Part shown: in pieces, positions 17,521 to 25,156 of the stretch
Layout of the letters: each line of letters opens with the position of its first letter
Position numbering within the stretch: position 1 is the first letter of the stretch
Position numbers and translations under genes: made by a program
Source of the DNA: DATDYW01 sp044375695
Lineage (GTDB): Bacteria; Patescibacteriota; Minisyncoccia; Phycocordibacterales; JAACPR01
Direction of reading: 5' to 3'
DNA length: 25,674 nt
NCBI GenBank assembly: GCA_044375695.1
Contig: JBILMG010000008.1
Coordinates: 1 to 25,674, forward strand
The notes under the pieces: generated by a model
What the model was told of the DNA's origin: nothing
What the model saw: the letters and a program-made list of their open reading frames with translations, nothing else
Database searches by the model: none

Positions 17521-18615
17521 ATGACCGTCCTCATCTTCGTCCTCCTCATCTCGGTCCTCGTGTTCCTGCACGAGCTCGGCCACTTCGTCGTGGCGCGTCG
17601 CTCGGGCGTGCGCGTAGACGAGTTCGGCATCGGCTTCCCGCCGCGCCTGTTCTCGTGGAAGCGAAACGGCGTGGTCTACTCGCTCAACCTGCTCCCGCTC
17701 GGCGGCTTCGTGCGCATTCACGGCGAGAACGGCGAGGGCGCCTCGGATCCCGACGGCTTCGAGTCGAAGCGCGCCCGTACCCGTGCGGCCATTCTTGGCG
17801 CCGGCGTCGCCATGAACTGGGCAACAGCCTTTCTCGCCATGGTCGTCGCGCTCTCAATCGGCCTCGAGGCGTCGCCCGACTCCAGCGTCGGCCAGTGGGT
17901 GGAGAATCCGCGCGCGGTGGTGGCCGGCGTCGAAGCTGGCTCGCCGGCCGCGCTCGCCGGCATTCCGCCTGGCGCCATCATTCTGGTTGCCGAGCAGGGG
18001 AGCCGCCGCGCGGACATTGCCCGCGCCGACGAATTCATCGCCTTCACCGCCGCCTCCGCCACGTCTTCTCCGGTCACCGTTCGCTACCTCCCGAACGCCG
18101 ATGACGATTTCCTGGCGGCGCGGCAGGTTTCGGTGACGCCGGTGTGGCGTGAGTCGCTCGGCCGTCCGGTGGTGGGCCTCACGGTCGTCGATTCTGGCTT
18201 GGCGCGTTTGCCGATTGGCGCCGCGATTGTCGAAGCCGGCGCCTACACCGTCGACCTCACCGCGCACGTTGCCGCCTCGCTCTGGAATTTGGCCGCCGAC
18301 GCGCTGCGCAGCCGTGCTGACATCGCCGAGCTCTCTGGTCCGGTCGGCATCGCCATCCTCGCCCGCGAGGCCTCCGACGTTGGCTTTTCGCAGCTGCTCG
18401 CCTTCGCGGCCGCTATCTCGGTGAACCTCGCCGTGCTCAACCTGCTCCCGCTCCCGGCGCTCGACGGCGGACGTCTGGCAATGATTGCCGTCGAGAAAGT
18501 CACCCGTCGCAAGCTCTCGGCTAAGTGGGTCGGCTGGATTAACCTGGGCGGCCTTGCCCTCCTTCTCGCGCTCATGGCCGCGGTCACGGTCTCCGACATC
18601 GTGAAGCTGTTCTAG
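17521..18615 (+). CDS. rseP: RseP-like site-2 protease (M50)
   Basis: A 364-aa intramembrane zinc metalloprotease. The HELGH metal motif is at 17-21 in the first helix, followed by FGIGFPPRLFSW and LPLGGFVRIHG; the third metal ligand is in NLLPLPALDGGR (about 310-321). One degenerate PDZ-like domain (about 125-200; GVEAGSPAALAGIPPGAIIL) lies between the helices. RseP cleaves membrane anchors or residual signal peptides, a possible link to the secreted and anchored proteins coded around it (inference). The N-terminus begins directly with the first helix, normal for the family. Confidence 0.95.
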   Translation: MTVLIFVLLISVLVFLHELGHFVVARRSGVRVDEFGIGFPPRLFSWKRNGVVYSLNLLPLGGFVRIHGENGEGASDPDGFESKRARTRAAILGAGVAMNWATAFLAMVVALSIGLEASPDSSVGQWVENPRAVVAGVEAGSPAALAGIPPGAIILVAEQGSRRADIARADEFIAFTAASATSSPVTVRYLPNADDDFLAARQVSVTPVWRESLGRPVVGLTVVDSGLARLPIGAAIVEAGAYTVDLTAHVAASLWNLAADALRSRADIAELSGPVGIAILAREASDVGFSQLLAFAAAISVNLAVLNLLPLPALDGGRLAMIAVEKVTRRKLSAKWVGWINLGGLALLLALMAAVTVSDIVKLF

Positions 18616-18635
18616 CTGGAAGCCCCGCGCAAGGT

Positions 18636-18670
18636 AAAAGAAAACGTCTCCGGCTAAGTTGCCGGAGACG
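18636..18670 (-). terminator. Terminator overlapping the stop codon, TTTTCTTTT tail
   Basis: CGTCTCCGGC / GCCGGAGACG stem (18645-18670, 6-nt loop), then on the minus strand TTTTCTTTTACC. The TAG of the 156-aa gene (18654-18656) lies in the loop and stem. Confidence 0.9.
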
Positions 18671-19124
18671 GTTGCGCGTTAGGACAGAGGTCGTTTTTCA
18701 AATTCTTCCGCGTCTGGCGAAAGACGGCGGCTACCAAAAAGATTCCAGAGTAGAACGCCGCGGCGCCCATGACAACTCCGTAGCGTAGGCCTCTCATCAC
18801 ATCGGCAACCTCGGGACGGACGTCTTCGATAGTTACGGCGACGAGGAAGGCGAGGAGCATCGTGGGCACCAGGGCGTTTTCGACCCTCGGCCCTTTGCGA
18901 AATTCCCACTCCGGATCAGACGCCGCCCTGGTTGCGACGGCCGCAAGAAACACTAGCCCGATGGCGGTTGCGCCAATCATGGCCGCTGCGGCCGGCATGG
19001 TAATCGGCGGGGCGTTCGTGGCGAGAGACGGTCCTCGCATTGCTTCTCCGGCGTTACCGGGGTCGGCGAGCGCGGAGGCGGCGAGAACTAGGAAGAAGAA
19101 TGCATTGAGAATAAGGAGCTTCAT
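18654..19124 (-). CDS. Membrane protein with signal peptide, 156 aa
   Basis: The N-terminus MKLLILNAFFFLVLAASALA reads as a cleavable signal (ASALA | DPG). Three further hydrophobic segments lie near residues 45-66 (MPAAAAMIGATAIGLVFLAA), 84-100 (LVPTMLLAFLVAVTIE) and 115-133 (YGVVMGAAAFYSGIFLVAAV). The C-terminus is hydrophilic and basic (RQTRKNLKND). It resembles small secreted multi-pass proteins such as VirB2-type pilins only in general layout; no family is assigned. Its stop codon lies within its terminator. Convergent with rseP. Confidence 0.68.
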   Translation of the reverse strand: MKLLILNAFFFLVLAASALADPGNAGEAMRGPSLATNAPPITMPAAAAMIGATAIGLVFLAAVATRAASDPEWEFRKGPRVENALVPTMLLAFLVAVTIEDVRPEVADVMRGLRYGVVMGAAAFYSGIFLVAAVFRQTRKNLKNDLCPNAQPSPAT

Positions 19125-19133
19125 AGGTAAATT

Positions 19134-19162
19134 ACTTTAATATATTAATTGTATTTGTCAAG
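19134..19162 (-). promoter_or_regulatory. Promoter of the 156-aa gene
   Basis: CTTGACA (-35 at 19157-19162), 16 nt, TAAAGT (19134-19139), then 9 nt to the ATG. Confidence 0.65.
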
Positions 19163-19169
19163 TAAATGG

Positions 19170-19203
19170 AAAAAAGAAAAGCGCGGGCCTTTTGGCCCGC
19201 GCT
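19170..19203 (-). terminator. Terminator, hairpin plus TTTTCTTTTTT tail
   Basis: A perfect 10-bp stem (19180-19189 / 19194-19203) with a 4-nt loop, then on the minus strand TTTTCTTTTTTCC. It ends the two-gene membrane unit. Confidence 0.9.
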
Positions 19204-19210
19204 CAGTTTT

Positions 19211-19507
19211 TCAGTGACCGTGCCGGTCTGGGTCGCTGGACGGTATTACCAGCCGCATCCAGCCGGTGAGGACGCCGATTGCGCCCGCGCCGCCAAAGCC
19301 GATCAGGGTCGGCCCGGCCCACTCGCCCCAGGTTTCTACCCGGAAGATCGCGGCCGCGGCCACGGCCGCGACGATAGACGGAATCGAGACCCGCGCGACC
19401 GTTTCGAGGAGCGACTTGCCGCGGGCGCCGAAGCACCAGAGGAAAAGTCCCGCCTGAACCGACACGCCGACGATTCCCCAGAGGGTTTGGGCGAGGTCAG
19501 GGCTCAC
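19211..19507 (-). CDS. Small three-helix membrane protein, 98 aa
   Basis: GTG 19507 overlaps the stop of the upstream gene (GTGA), a coupled start; the longer frame to 19786 is antisense-frame noise within the neighbour. Hydrophobic segments lie near 8-28 (TLWGIVGVSVQAGLFLWCFG), 38-56 and 65-87 (AGPTLIGFGGAGAIGVLTGW). The short polar C-terminus has two His. Size and layout recall holin-like or small accessory membrane proteins, but no family is recognised. Confidence 0.65.
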   Translation of the reverse strand: MSPDLAQTLWGIVGVSVQAGLFLWCFGARGKSLLETVARVSIPSIVAAVAAAAIFRVETWGEWAGPTLIGFGGAGAIGVLTGWMRLVIPSSDPDRHGH

Positions 19508-19911
19508 AGCGCGCCCCTCCTGGTCAGCTTTTTCCGGCGCGTGCGTCGATTGCCGAGCACGTCGCCTCGCCACCACCTGGCGAAAGCCAGAGCGGCGGCT
19601 TCGATGACGGCGAAGCCGCCAACGGGGAGGATGTAGAACCAAACCCCGCGAATGGCTCCTCCGACGAAGCAGATTGCCTCGCCGGTGGTCGAGTCGCCGG
19701 ACGGGTTCATCGAGATGAACATCCAGGCGATTCCGCCGAGCATAATCCACACCGGCGCGCCGATGGCGAGCAGCGGGTGCGGCCATCGGCCGTAGATGAG
19801 GCGGAATGCTATTACGAGAATCGCCGCGAAGGCCGGGGCGAAAACCCCGTAGCTTTGGGCGTTCATTTCCGACAGAGTCGGACTGTTTATTGGGTAGTTA
19901 GAAGGGTCCAT
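19504..19911 (-). CDS. Small three-helix membrane protein, 135 aa
   Basis: Hydrophobic segments lie near 21-40 (YGVFAPAFAAILVIAFRLIY), 46-67 (LLAIGAPVWIMLGGIAWMF) and 82-112 (CFVGGAIRGVWFYILPVGGF and onward). The C-terminal tail is strongly basic (RRTRRKKLTRRGAL), so it is probably cytoplasmic. First gene of a coupled pair with the 98-aa protein, suggesting the two act together. Leaderless promoter upstream. No family is recognised. Confidence 0.7.
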   Translation of the reverse strand: MDPSNYPINSPTLSEMNAQSYGVFAPAFAAILVIAFRLIYGRWPHPLLAIGAPVWIMLGGIAWMFISMNPSGDSTTGEAICFVGGAIRGVWFYILPVGGFAVIEAAALAFARWWRGDVLGNRRTRRKKLTRRGAL

Positions 19912-19919
19912 GGCTTACT

Positions 19920-19949
19920 ATGCTAATACAAAAATACAGAAAAGTCAAA
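19920..19949 (-). promoter_or_regulatory. Promoter of the membrane-protein pair
   Basis: TTTGACT (-35 at 19944-19949), 17 nt, TAGCAT (19920-19925), then 8 nt to the ATG at 19911. Confidence 0.72.
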
Positions 19950-19988
19950 TATAGCAACCTATTTTTCACGTCGCCTGGCTTTTTCTGG

Positions 19989-19994
19989 TAAGCT
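19989..19994 (+). promoter_or_regulatory. -10 box of the proS-mre operon
   Basis: TAAGCT within CTGGTAAGCT, 10 nt before the ATG. TTTTTCAC about 20 nt further up may be a weak -35. Confidence 0.4.
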
Positions 19995-20004
19995 CATCGC
20001 ACCT

Positions 20005-21258
20005 ATGAGGCAATCCCAGCTTTTCTCTAAGACCCGGCGTGAGGCTCCGCAGGACGAGGTTTCCAAGAACGCCCGGCTCCTGGTGCGCGCCGGCTTCGTG
20101 AAGAAGGCGGTGGCTGGCGCCTACGAGTGGCTGCCGCTGGGCCTGCGCGTCCTCGAGAACGCGGCCAAAATCGTGCGCGAGGAGATGTCAGCCGCCGGCG
20201 GCCAAGAGCTGCGTCTCACCGCGCTCCAGGATCCCGAGCTCTGGAAAGAGACCAACCGCTGGGACGACGCCGTCGTCGACAACTGGTTCAAGACCGCGCT
20301 CAAGAGCGGGGGAGAGCTAGGCCTCGGCTTCTCGCACGAGGAACCCCTGGTCGCGATGCTGCGCGAGCACGTCTCGTCGTACCGCGACCTGCCGTTCTCC
20401 GTTTTCCAGATTCAGACCAAGTTCAGGAACGAGCTGCGCGCCAAGTCGGGCGTCTTGCGCGGCCGCGAGTTCCTGATGAAGGACGCGTACTCGTTCGCCG
20501 CGAAACCCGAGCAGCACCGCGAAATGTACGAGCGCTACGCGGAGGCCTACTCGCGCGTCTTCGCCCGCGCCGGCGTGGGCGAGCGCACTTACCGCACCAA
20601 GGCATCCGGTGGCGTCTTTTCCGGCGACCTCTCCGAAGAGTTCCAGACCGAGTGCGCCGCGGGCGAGGACACCGTCTTCGTTTCCGCTGACGGCAAGTTC
20701 GCCATTAACGAGGAGGTGGCCACCGAGGAAAATCTCGCCAAGTTCGGCGTTTCTCGCGCCGACCTCTCGCCGAAGACCTGCGTCGAGGTGGGAAACATCT
20801 TCCACCTGGGCGCGAAGTTTTCAGAGCCGCTCAACCTGGTCTTCGCGAACGAGACCGGCGAGCGCGTCCCGGTAACCATGGGCTGCTACGGCATCGGCGT
20901 CTCCCGCCTGGTTGGCGCTGTGGTTGAGGCGCTCGGCGAAGAAAATTCTATGGTGTGGCCCGAGGAGCTCGCCCCCTTCAAGGTGCACCTGGTGGCGCTC
21001 GGCGTCGATGACGCCGTGTCGTCTGCTGCCCGCGACGTCTACGATCGCCTGCTCGCCCGTAACGTTGAAGCCCTCTGGGACGATCGCGACCTGCCCGCCG
21101 GCCAGAAGCTCGCCGACGCCGACCTCATCGGCTGCCCGGCCCGCGTGGTGATCGGCCGCCGCTCGCTCGAGCGCGGCGTCGCCGAAGTTGTCGATCGCCG
21201 CACCGGCGAATCGCGCGAGGTACCCCTCGCCGAGGTCACGACCTCGCTGCCTTTCTAG
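20005..21258 (+). CDS. proS: Prolyl-tRNA synthetase without editing domain
   Basis: A class II synthetase charging tRNA-Pro. Motif 1 region AGAYEWLPLGLRVLENAAKI (about 38-57), motif 2 FRNELRAKSGVLRGREFLMKD (140-160) and motif 3 GCYGIGVSRL (293-302) are present, followed by an anticodon-binding domain (VHLVALGVDD onward). Bacterial-type ProS is usually about 570 aa with an INS editing domain of about 180 aa between motifs 2 and 3; this one has 417 aa and only about 60 residues there, so cis-editing of Ala-tRNA-Pro is lost. First gene of the operon with mreB, mreC, mreD-like and mrdA. Confidence 0.96.
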   Translation: MRQSQLFSKTRREAPQDEVSKNARLLVRAGFVKKAVAGAYEWLPLGLRVLENAAKIVREEMSAAGGQELRLTALQDPELWKETNRWDDAVVDNWFKTALKSGGELGLGFSHEEPLVAMLREHVSSYRDLPFSVFQIQTKFRNELRAKSGVLRGREFLMKDAYSFAAKPEQHREMYERYAEAYSRVFARAGVGERTYRTKASGGVFSGDLSEEFQTECAAGEDTVFVSADGKFAINEEVATEENLAKFGVSRADLSPKTCVEVGNIFHLGAKFSEPLNLVFANETGERVPVTMGCYGIGVSRLVGAVVEALGEENSMVWPEELAPFKVHLVALGVDDAVSSAARDVYDRLLARNVEALWDDRDLPAGQKLADADLIGCPARVVIGRRSLERGVAEVVDRRTGESREVPLAEVTTSLPF

Positions 21259-21266
21259 TAAGCACC

Positions 21267-22340
21267 ATGCGCGCCCCCAAGATTTTCGAGCGCTGGCTCG
21301 CCGGACGATTCCCGAGCTTCAAGAACGATATCGGCATCGATCTCGGCACCGCCAACACCCTGGTCTACGTGCCCGGCAAGGGCGTCATCATCGACGAGCC
21401 GTCCGTGGTCGCCGTGAACCAGAAGACCGGCCGCGTCGTCGCCGTCGGCCAGGAGGCTAAGCGCATGCTCGGCCGCACGCCGGGCCACCTCGCCGCGGTG
21501 CGCCCGCTGGTCGACGGCGTCATTTCCGACTTCGAAATCGCCGAGGAAATGCTCGCCTACCTCCTCGGCAAAGCCGAGCGCGGCCGCCGCAGCGCGATCG
21601 GCCCGCGCGTCGTCGTCGGCGTGCCCTCCGGCGTCACCAACGTCGAGACCCGCGCCGTTTTCGATGCCACCATTAACGCTGGCGCCCGCGAGGTCTACAT
21701 CGTCGAAGAGCCGATGGCCGCGGCGATCGGCGTGAAGCTGCCCGTAAAAGAGCCTGTCGGCTCGATGATTATCGATATCGGCGGCGGCACCACCGACATC
21801 GCGGTTATTTCCCTCGGCGGCGTGGTCCGATCGCGCAACCTCAAAATTGCCGGCGACCGCTTCAACGCGGACATCACCGCCTACATCCGCAACGAGTTCA
21901 AAATTCTCATCGGCGAGCGCACGGCCGAGGACGTGAAGATTGCGGTCGGCGCGGTCTTGCCGGGCGACGAGCCGCTCGAGACGACCGTCCGCGGCCGCGA
22001 CCTGGTTTCGGGCTTGCCGCGCGAGGTGGTCGTCACCGACGCCGACATTCGCGAGGCGCTCGCGCAGTCCGTCGAGACCCTGGTCGAGACCGCCAAGCAG
22101 GTGCTCGAGGTGACCCCGCCGGAAATTGTCGCCGACATCATGAAGCGCGGCGTCTGGCTCACCGGCGGCGGCGCGCTCCTGCGCGGCCTCGACCGCATGC
22201 TGGCGGCGGCCCTCGAGCTGCCGGTGTTCGTGGCTCCCGAGCCGCTCTCGGCGGTGGCCCGCGGCGCCGGCGCTATCCTCGAGAACCTCGAGAGCTACCG
22301 GGACATTCTCGTCTCGCACGGCGCCGACGGCGATCGCTAG
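21267..22340 (+). CDS. mreB: MreB, second paralogue
   Basis: A 357-aa bacterial actin with phosphate 1 IGIDLGTANTLVYVPGKG (about 25-42), VGVPSGVTNVETRAV, EEPMAAAIG, phosphate 2 MIIDIGGGTTDIAVISLGG, and adenosine loop GVWLTGGGALLRGL. Compared with the first copy it has a longer N-terminus (MRAPKIFERWLAGRFPSFKN), possibly an amphipathic membrane-binding helix, and the consensus GGGA. It starts 8 nt after the proS stop and leads mreC, mreD-like and mrdA, so this is the copy tied to the elongasome operon. Confidence 0.96.
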   Translation: MRAPKIFERWLAGRFPSFKNDIGIDLGTANTLVYVPGKGVIIDEPSVVAVNQKTGRVVAVGQEAKRMLGRTPGHLAAVRPLVDGVISDFEIAEEMLAYLLGKAERGRRSAIGPRVVVGVPSGVTNVETRAVFDATINAGAREVYIVEEPMAAAIGVKLPVKEPVGSMIIDIGGGTTDIAVISLGGVVRSRNLKIAGDRFNADITAYIRNEFKILIGERTAEDVKIAVGAVLPGDEPLETTVRGRDLVSGLPREVVVTDADIREALAQSVETLVETAKQVLEVTPPEIVADIMKRGVWLTGGGALLRGLDRMLAAALELPVFVAPEPLSAVARGAGAILENLESYRDILVSHGADGDR

Positions 22341-22343
22341 CTC

Positions 22344-23129
22344 ATGGCGCTGATTCCGCTCCACGAACGATCTCGGCGCCGGGGGATTCGCCGCGGCGTC
22401 CTCCTCCTTGTTTTGGCCGCGTCGGCCGCGCTTCTCGCGCCGTTCGCCCGCGCGCTCGGCGTCGTCGGCGGCCCGCTCTTCTCCCTCGAGCGCGCGGCCT
22501 CTTCTGCCGTCGCCCCGCTCGCCGACTACTTCGCCGGCAAGCGCGCGCTCGCCGAAGAGAACGCGGCGCTGCGGGAGTCGGTCGAGCGCCTGCACGTGGC
22601 GGCGCTCGAGCGTGACGCGCTCACCGCGGAGCGTGACGCGCTCCTCCGCGAGCTGCGCGCGCCGGCGCGCGACGAGGCCGCCGTTGTGGCCGAAATTTTG
22701 GTGCGGCCGCCGCAGGTCGCCTTCGATTCTCTCGTGCTCGGCGCGGGGTCTCGGGAGGGCGTGGCGACCGGCGACGCCGTGCTCTCGCAGGGTGTGCCCG
22801 TAGGGGTCGTCGTCAGCGCGGACGCCGCCCGTTCGGTGGCGAGCCTGTTCTCGGCTCCGGGCTCGCGCCTCTCGGTCTCCGTCGGCGGCGTCGCGGCTGA
22901 GTCTGTCGGCCGCGGCGACGGCCGATACGCGGTCGAAATGCCCGCCGCGCTCGCCCCCGCGACCGGCACGCCCGTCCTCTCGATCGCGCACCGCTCGGCG
23001 CCTATCGGCTACGTGACCGCCGTTTCTCCTGGCGAGGGCGAGGCTACGGTCGAGGCAGAGGTGTCCCTTCCGGTCAATCTGACCGTGGCCCGCTACCTCA
23101 CCATTCTCCCGAGCCTTCGGGGGGAGTAG
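22344..23129 (+). CDS. mreC: Rod shape-determining protein MreC
   Basis: A 261-aa single-pass membrane protein. Basic N-terminus (RSRRRGIRRG), helix at about 18-36, coiled coil at about 66-105 (ALAEENAALRESVERLHVAA), then a beta-rich extracytoplasmic domain with AEILVRPPQVAFDSLVLGAG and GVPVGVVVSADA, as in MreC. It links MreB to PBP2 and activates the latter. It starts 3 nt after the mreB stop. Typical length is 270-370 aa. Confidence 0.93.
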   Translation: MALIPLHERSRRRGIRRGVLLLVLAASAALLAPFARALGVVGGPLFSLERAASSAVAPLADYFAGKRALAEENAALRESVERLHVAALERDALTAERDALLRELRAPARDEAAVVAEILVRPPQVAFDSLVLGAGSREGVATGDAVLSQGVPVGVVVSADAARSVASLFSAPGSRLSVSVGGVAAESVGRGDGRYAVEMPAALAPATGTPVLSIAHRSAPIGYVTAVSPGEGEATVEAEVSLPVNLTVARYLTILPSLRGE

Positions 23130-23139
23130 AATCCGGCGG

Positions 23140-23406
23140 ATGCGCCGCGCCGCCTTCGCCATCGCCGTCTTTGCCTCGTCGCTCCTCGCGCCGTGGCCGC
23201 TCACGCTAGCCCTCGCGGCGATTGGCGCCGCAATCTGGCCGGCCTACGTCGAGGGGGCGGCCGCGTTCGCCTTGGTCGAGGGCGCGGCGCTAGCCGATCG
23301 CGACGGCGTCGCCTGGCTGCCGCTCACGGCCGCGGCGCTCGCGCTCGCCGGCGTCGCCGAAATTGCGCGGCCGCTCCTCTCGCGGGGCGACCGCAGCACC
23401 GTCTAG
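23140..23406 (+). CDS. mreD: Short MreD-like membrane protein
   Basis: An 88-aa hydrophobic protein in the mreD position between mreC and mrdA, with about three helices (about 5-33, 36-50 and 58-75). MreD is normally about 160 aa with five to six helices, so this is half size. Sequence similarity is not decisive; the assignment rests on position and hydrophobicity. TAGAAT ends 7 nt before the ATG, so an internal promoter is possible. It overlaps nothing and ends 1 nt before the mrdA start. Confidence 0.65.
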   Translation: MRRAAFAIAVFASSLLAPWPLTLALAAIGAAIWPAYVEGAAAFALVEGAALADRDGVAWLPLTAAALALAGVAEIARPLLSRGDRSTV

Positions 23407-23407
23407 C

Positions 23408-25123
23408 ATGGGCAGACTATTCGGCGGCGCGGCGCGGCGCGCCAGGCGGGAGGCGAACATTGGCCTCGATCCCGACGAGGTAATTCTCGACGCCGAGAAC
23501 CTCGCCGGCTACGACGCGTCGCGGCCGGAAGGCCGGCTCGAGCGGCCGATTTCTCGTTCGGCGCTGGTTGCCCTGGGCGCCCTCGTCGTTCTCTTCGTCG
23601 TCGGCTTTTCCGGGCGGCTCTGGTACCTCCAGGTTGTCCGCGGCGAAGCTTTCTCCATTCGCGCCGAATCTAACCGCCTGCGCGAGGAAATCGCCTTCGC
23701 CGACCGCGGCGCCATTTACGACCGTAACGGCGTGCCGCTCGCCATATCCGAGCCGCCCACCTCTGATCGTCCCTGGCCGCGCCGCTCGTACATCGACGCC
23801 CCGGGCTTCGGGGCGCTCCTCGGCTACGTCAGCTACCCCAAGCGCGACGCGGCGGGCAACTACACGGAAACAGAAACCCGCGGCGTCGCCGGCATTGAGC
23901 GCACCTACGACAGCGCGCTCTCCGGCGAGAACGGCGCCCGCCTGGTAGAGGTGGACGCGCGCGGCGAAATTGTCGCCGACGGCGCCCTGCGCCCGGCGAC
24001 GCACGGCGACTCGGTGACGCTCTCGATCGATTCGCGCCTGCAGGGAACCCTGGCCGACGCGCTCTCCAAAATCGTCGAGGAGCGCGGTTTCGTGGGCGGC
24101 GCCGCGGGCGTGATGGACCTGCGCACGGGAGAGGTGCTCGCCATGGCGAGCTACCCCGAGTTCGATCCGGAGACCATGTCGGACGGCGACGACGATGACG
24201 CTATTCAGGGTTGGCTCGACAACGAGCGGCGCCCGTTCCTCAACCGCTTCTCGCAAGGCGTCTTCACGCCGGGCTCTATCGTGAAGCCGTTCTTCGCGCT
24301 CGCGGCCCTCACCGAAGGCACCGTCACGCCGGGGGTCACGGTCTACTCCGACGGAAAAATGGAGGTGCCGAACCCGTACAACCCAGACCACCCCTCGATT
24401 TTCACCGACTGGAAGGCGCACGGCACGGTCGACATGCGCCAGGCGATCGCGGTCTCGTCGAACATTTACTTCTACACAATCGGCGGCGGCAACGGCGGCC
24501 AGGAAGGTCTCGGCATCGCACGCCTAGAAGATTACGCCCGACGCTTCGGCTTCGGCGAGCCGATCCAGGACCTCGCGCTCCAGGGGCCGTCCGGTACGGT
24601 GCCTAGCCCGACGTGGAAAGAGGAAAATTTCCCCGGCGACCAGTGGCGCCTCGGCGATACCTACTTCACCTCGATTGGCCAGTACGGGTTTCAGTCGAGC
24701 CCCGCGCAGGCGCTACGCGCGGTCTCGGCGATCGCCACCGGCGGCACCCTGGTCGAGCCGACGCTCGCGCTCCGCGCCGAGGGAGAGGTCCCCGAATTCC
24801 CGAAGGTCGAGGGGGTTCTGGCCGAGAGCTACGAAGTTGCCCGCGAGGGCATGCGCCGGGCGGTGACCGACGGAACGGCTAGAGCGCTCGACGTCTTCGA
24901 TGTTGAAATCGCCGCCAAGACCGGCACCGCCGAAGTCGGCACCGTGAAGGCCAAGGTCAACTCGTGGGTCATCGGCTTCTGGCCGTACGAGGAGCCGCGG
25001 TACGTTTTCGTGACCCTCCTCGAGCACGGCGACCGCACCAACCTCTTCGGCGCCTCTCCCGGTACCCGCGTTTTCTTCGAGTGGGTGGCCAAGAATGCGC
25101 CCGAGTACCTCGGCGACCGCTAG
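23408..25123 (+). CDS. mrdA: Penicillin-binding protein 2 (elongasome transpeptidase)
   Basis: A 571-aa class B PBP. Cytoplasmic tail about 50 aa, single helix at about 51-68 (SALVALGALVVLFVVGFSGR), dimerisation/pedestal part with RGAIYDRNGVPLA (100-112) and AGIERTYDSALSG (161-173), then the transpeptidase: SxxK as GSIVKP (Ser290, Lys293), SSN (350-352) and KTG in AAKTGTAEVG (Lys504). It crosslinks lateral peptidoglycan with RodA; no rodA is seen before the window continues into greA. Start MGRLFGG at 23408, 1 nt after the mreD-like stop; an in-frame start at 23363 would overlap that gene. Confidence 0.95.
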   Translation: MGRLFGGAARRARREANIGLDPDEVILDAENLAGYDASRPEGRLERPISRSALVALGALVVLFVVGFSGRLWYLQVVRGEAFSIRAESNRLREEIAFADRGAIYDRNGVPLAISEPPTSDRPWPRRSYIDAPGFGALLGYVSYPKRDAAGNYTETETRGVAGIERTYDSALSGENGARLVEVDARGEIVADGALRPATHGDSVTLSIDSRLQGTLADALSKIVEERGFVGGAAGVMDLRTGEVLAMASYPEFDPETMSDGDDDDAIQGWLDNERRPFLNRFSQGVFTPGSIVKPFFALAALTEGTVTPGVTVYSDGKMEVPNPYNPDHPSIFTDWKAHGTVDMRQAIAVSSNIYFYTIGGGNGGQEGLGIARLEDYARRFGFGEPIQDLALQGPSGTVPSPTWKEENFPGDQWRLGDTYFTSIGQYGFQSSPAQALRAVSAIATGGTLVEPTLALRAEGEVPEFPKVEGVLAESYEVAREGMRRAVTDGTARALDVFDVEIAAKTGTAEVGTVKAKVNSWVIGFWPYEEPRYVFVTLLEHGDRTNLFGASPGTRVFFEWVAKNAPEYLGDR

Positions 25124-25156
25124 AATTGCCTTGCGTGGTCGGATTTTAATAAGCCT

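Noticed and set aside
19211..19911. Prophage holin pair
   Set aside because: Helix layout is compatible, but there is no endolysin, integrase or other phage gene in the window; kept only as a weak resemblance.
21255..23204. A 649-codon minus-strand open frame opposite mreB, mreC
   Set aside because: It mirrors the codons of clear genes in high-GC DNA, is Arg/Asp/His-rich and has no recognisable motif or promoter.
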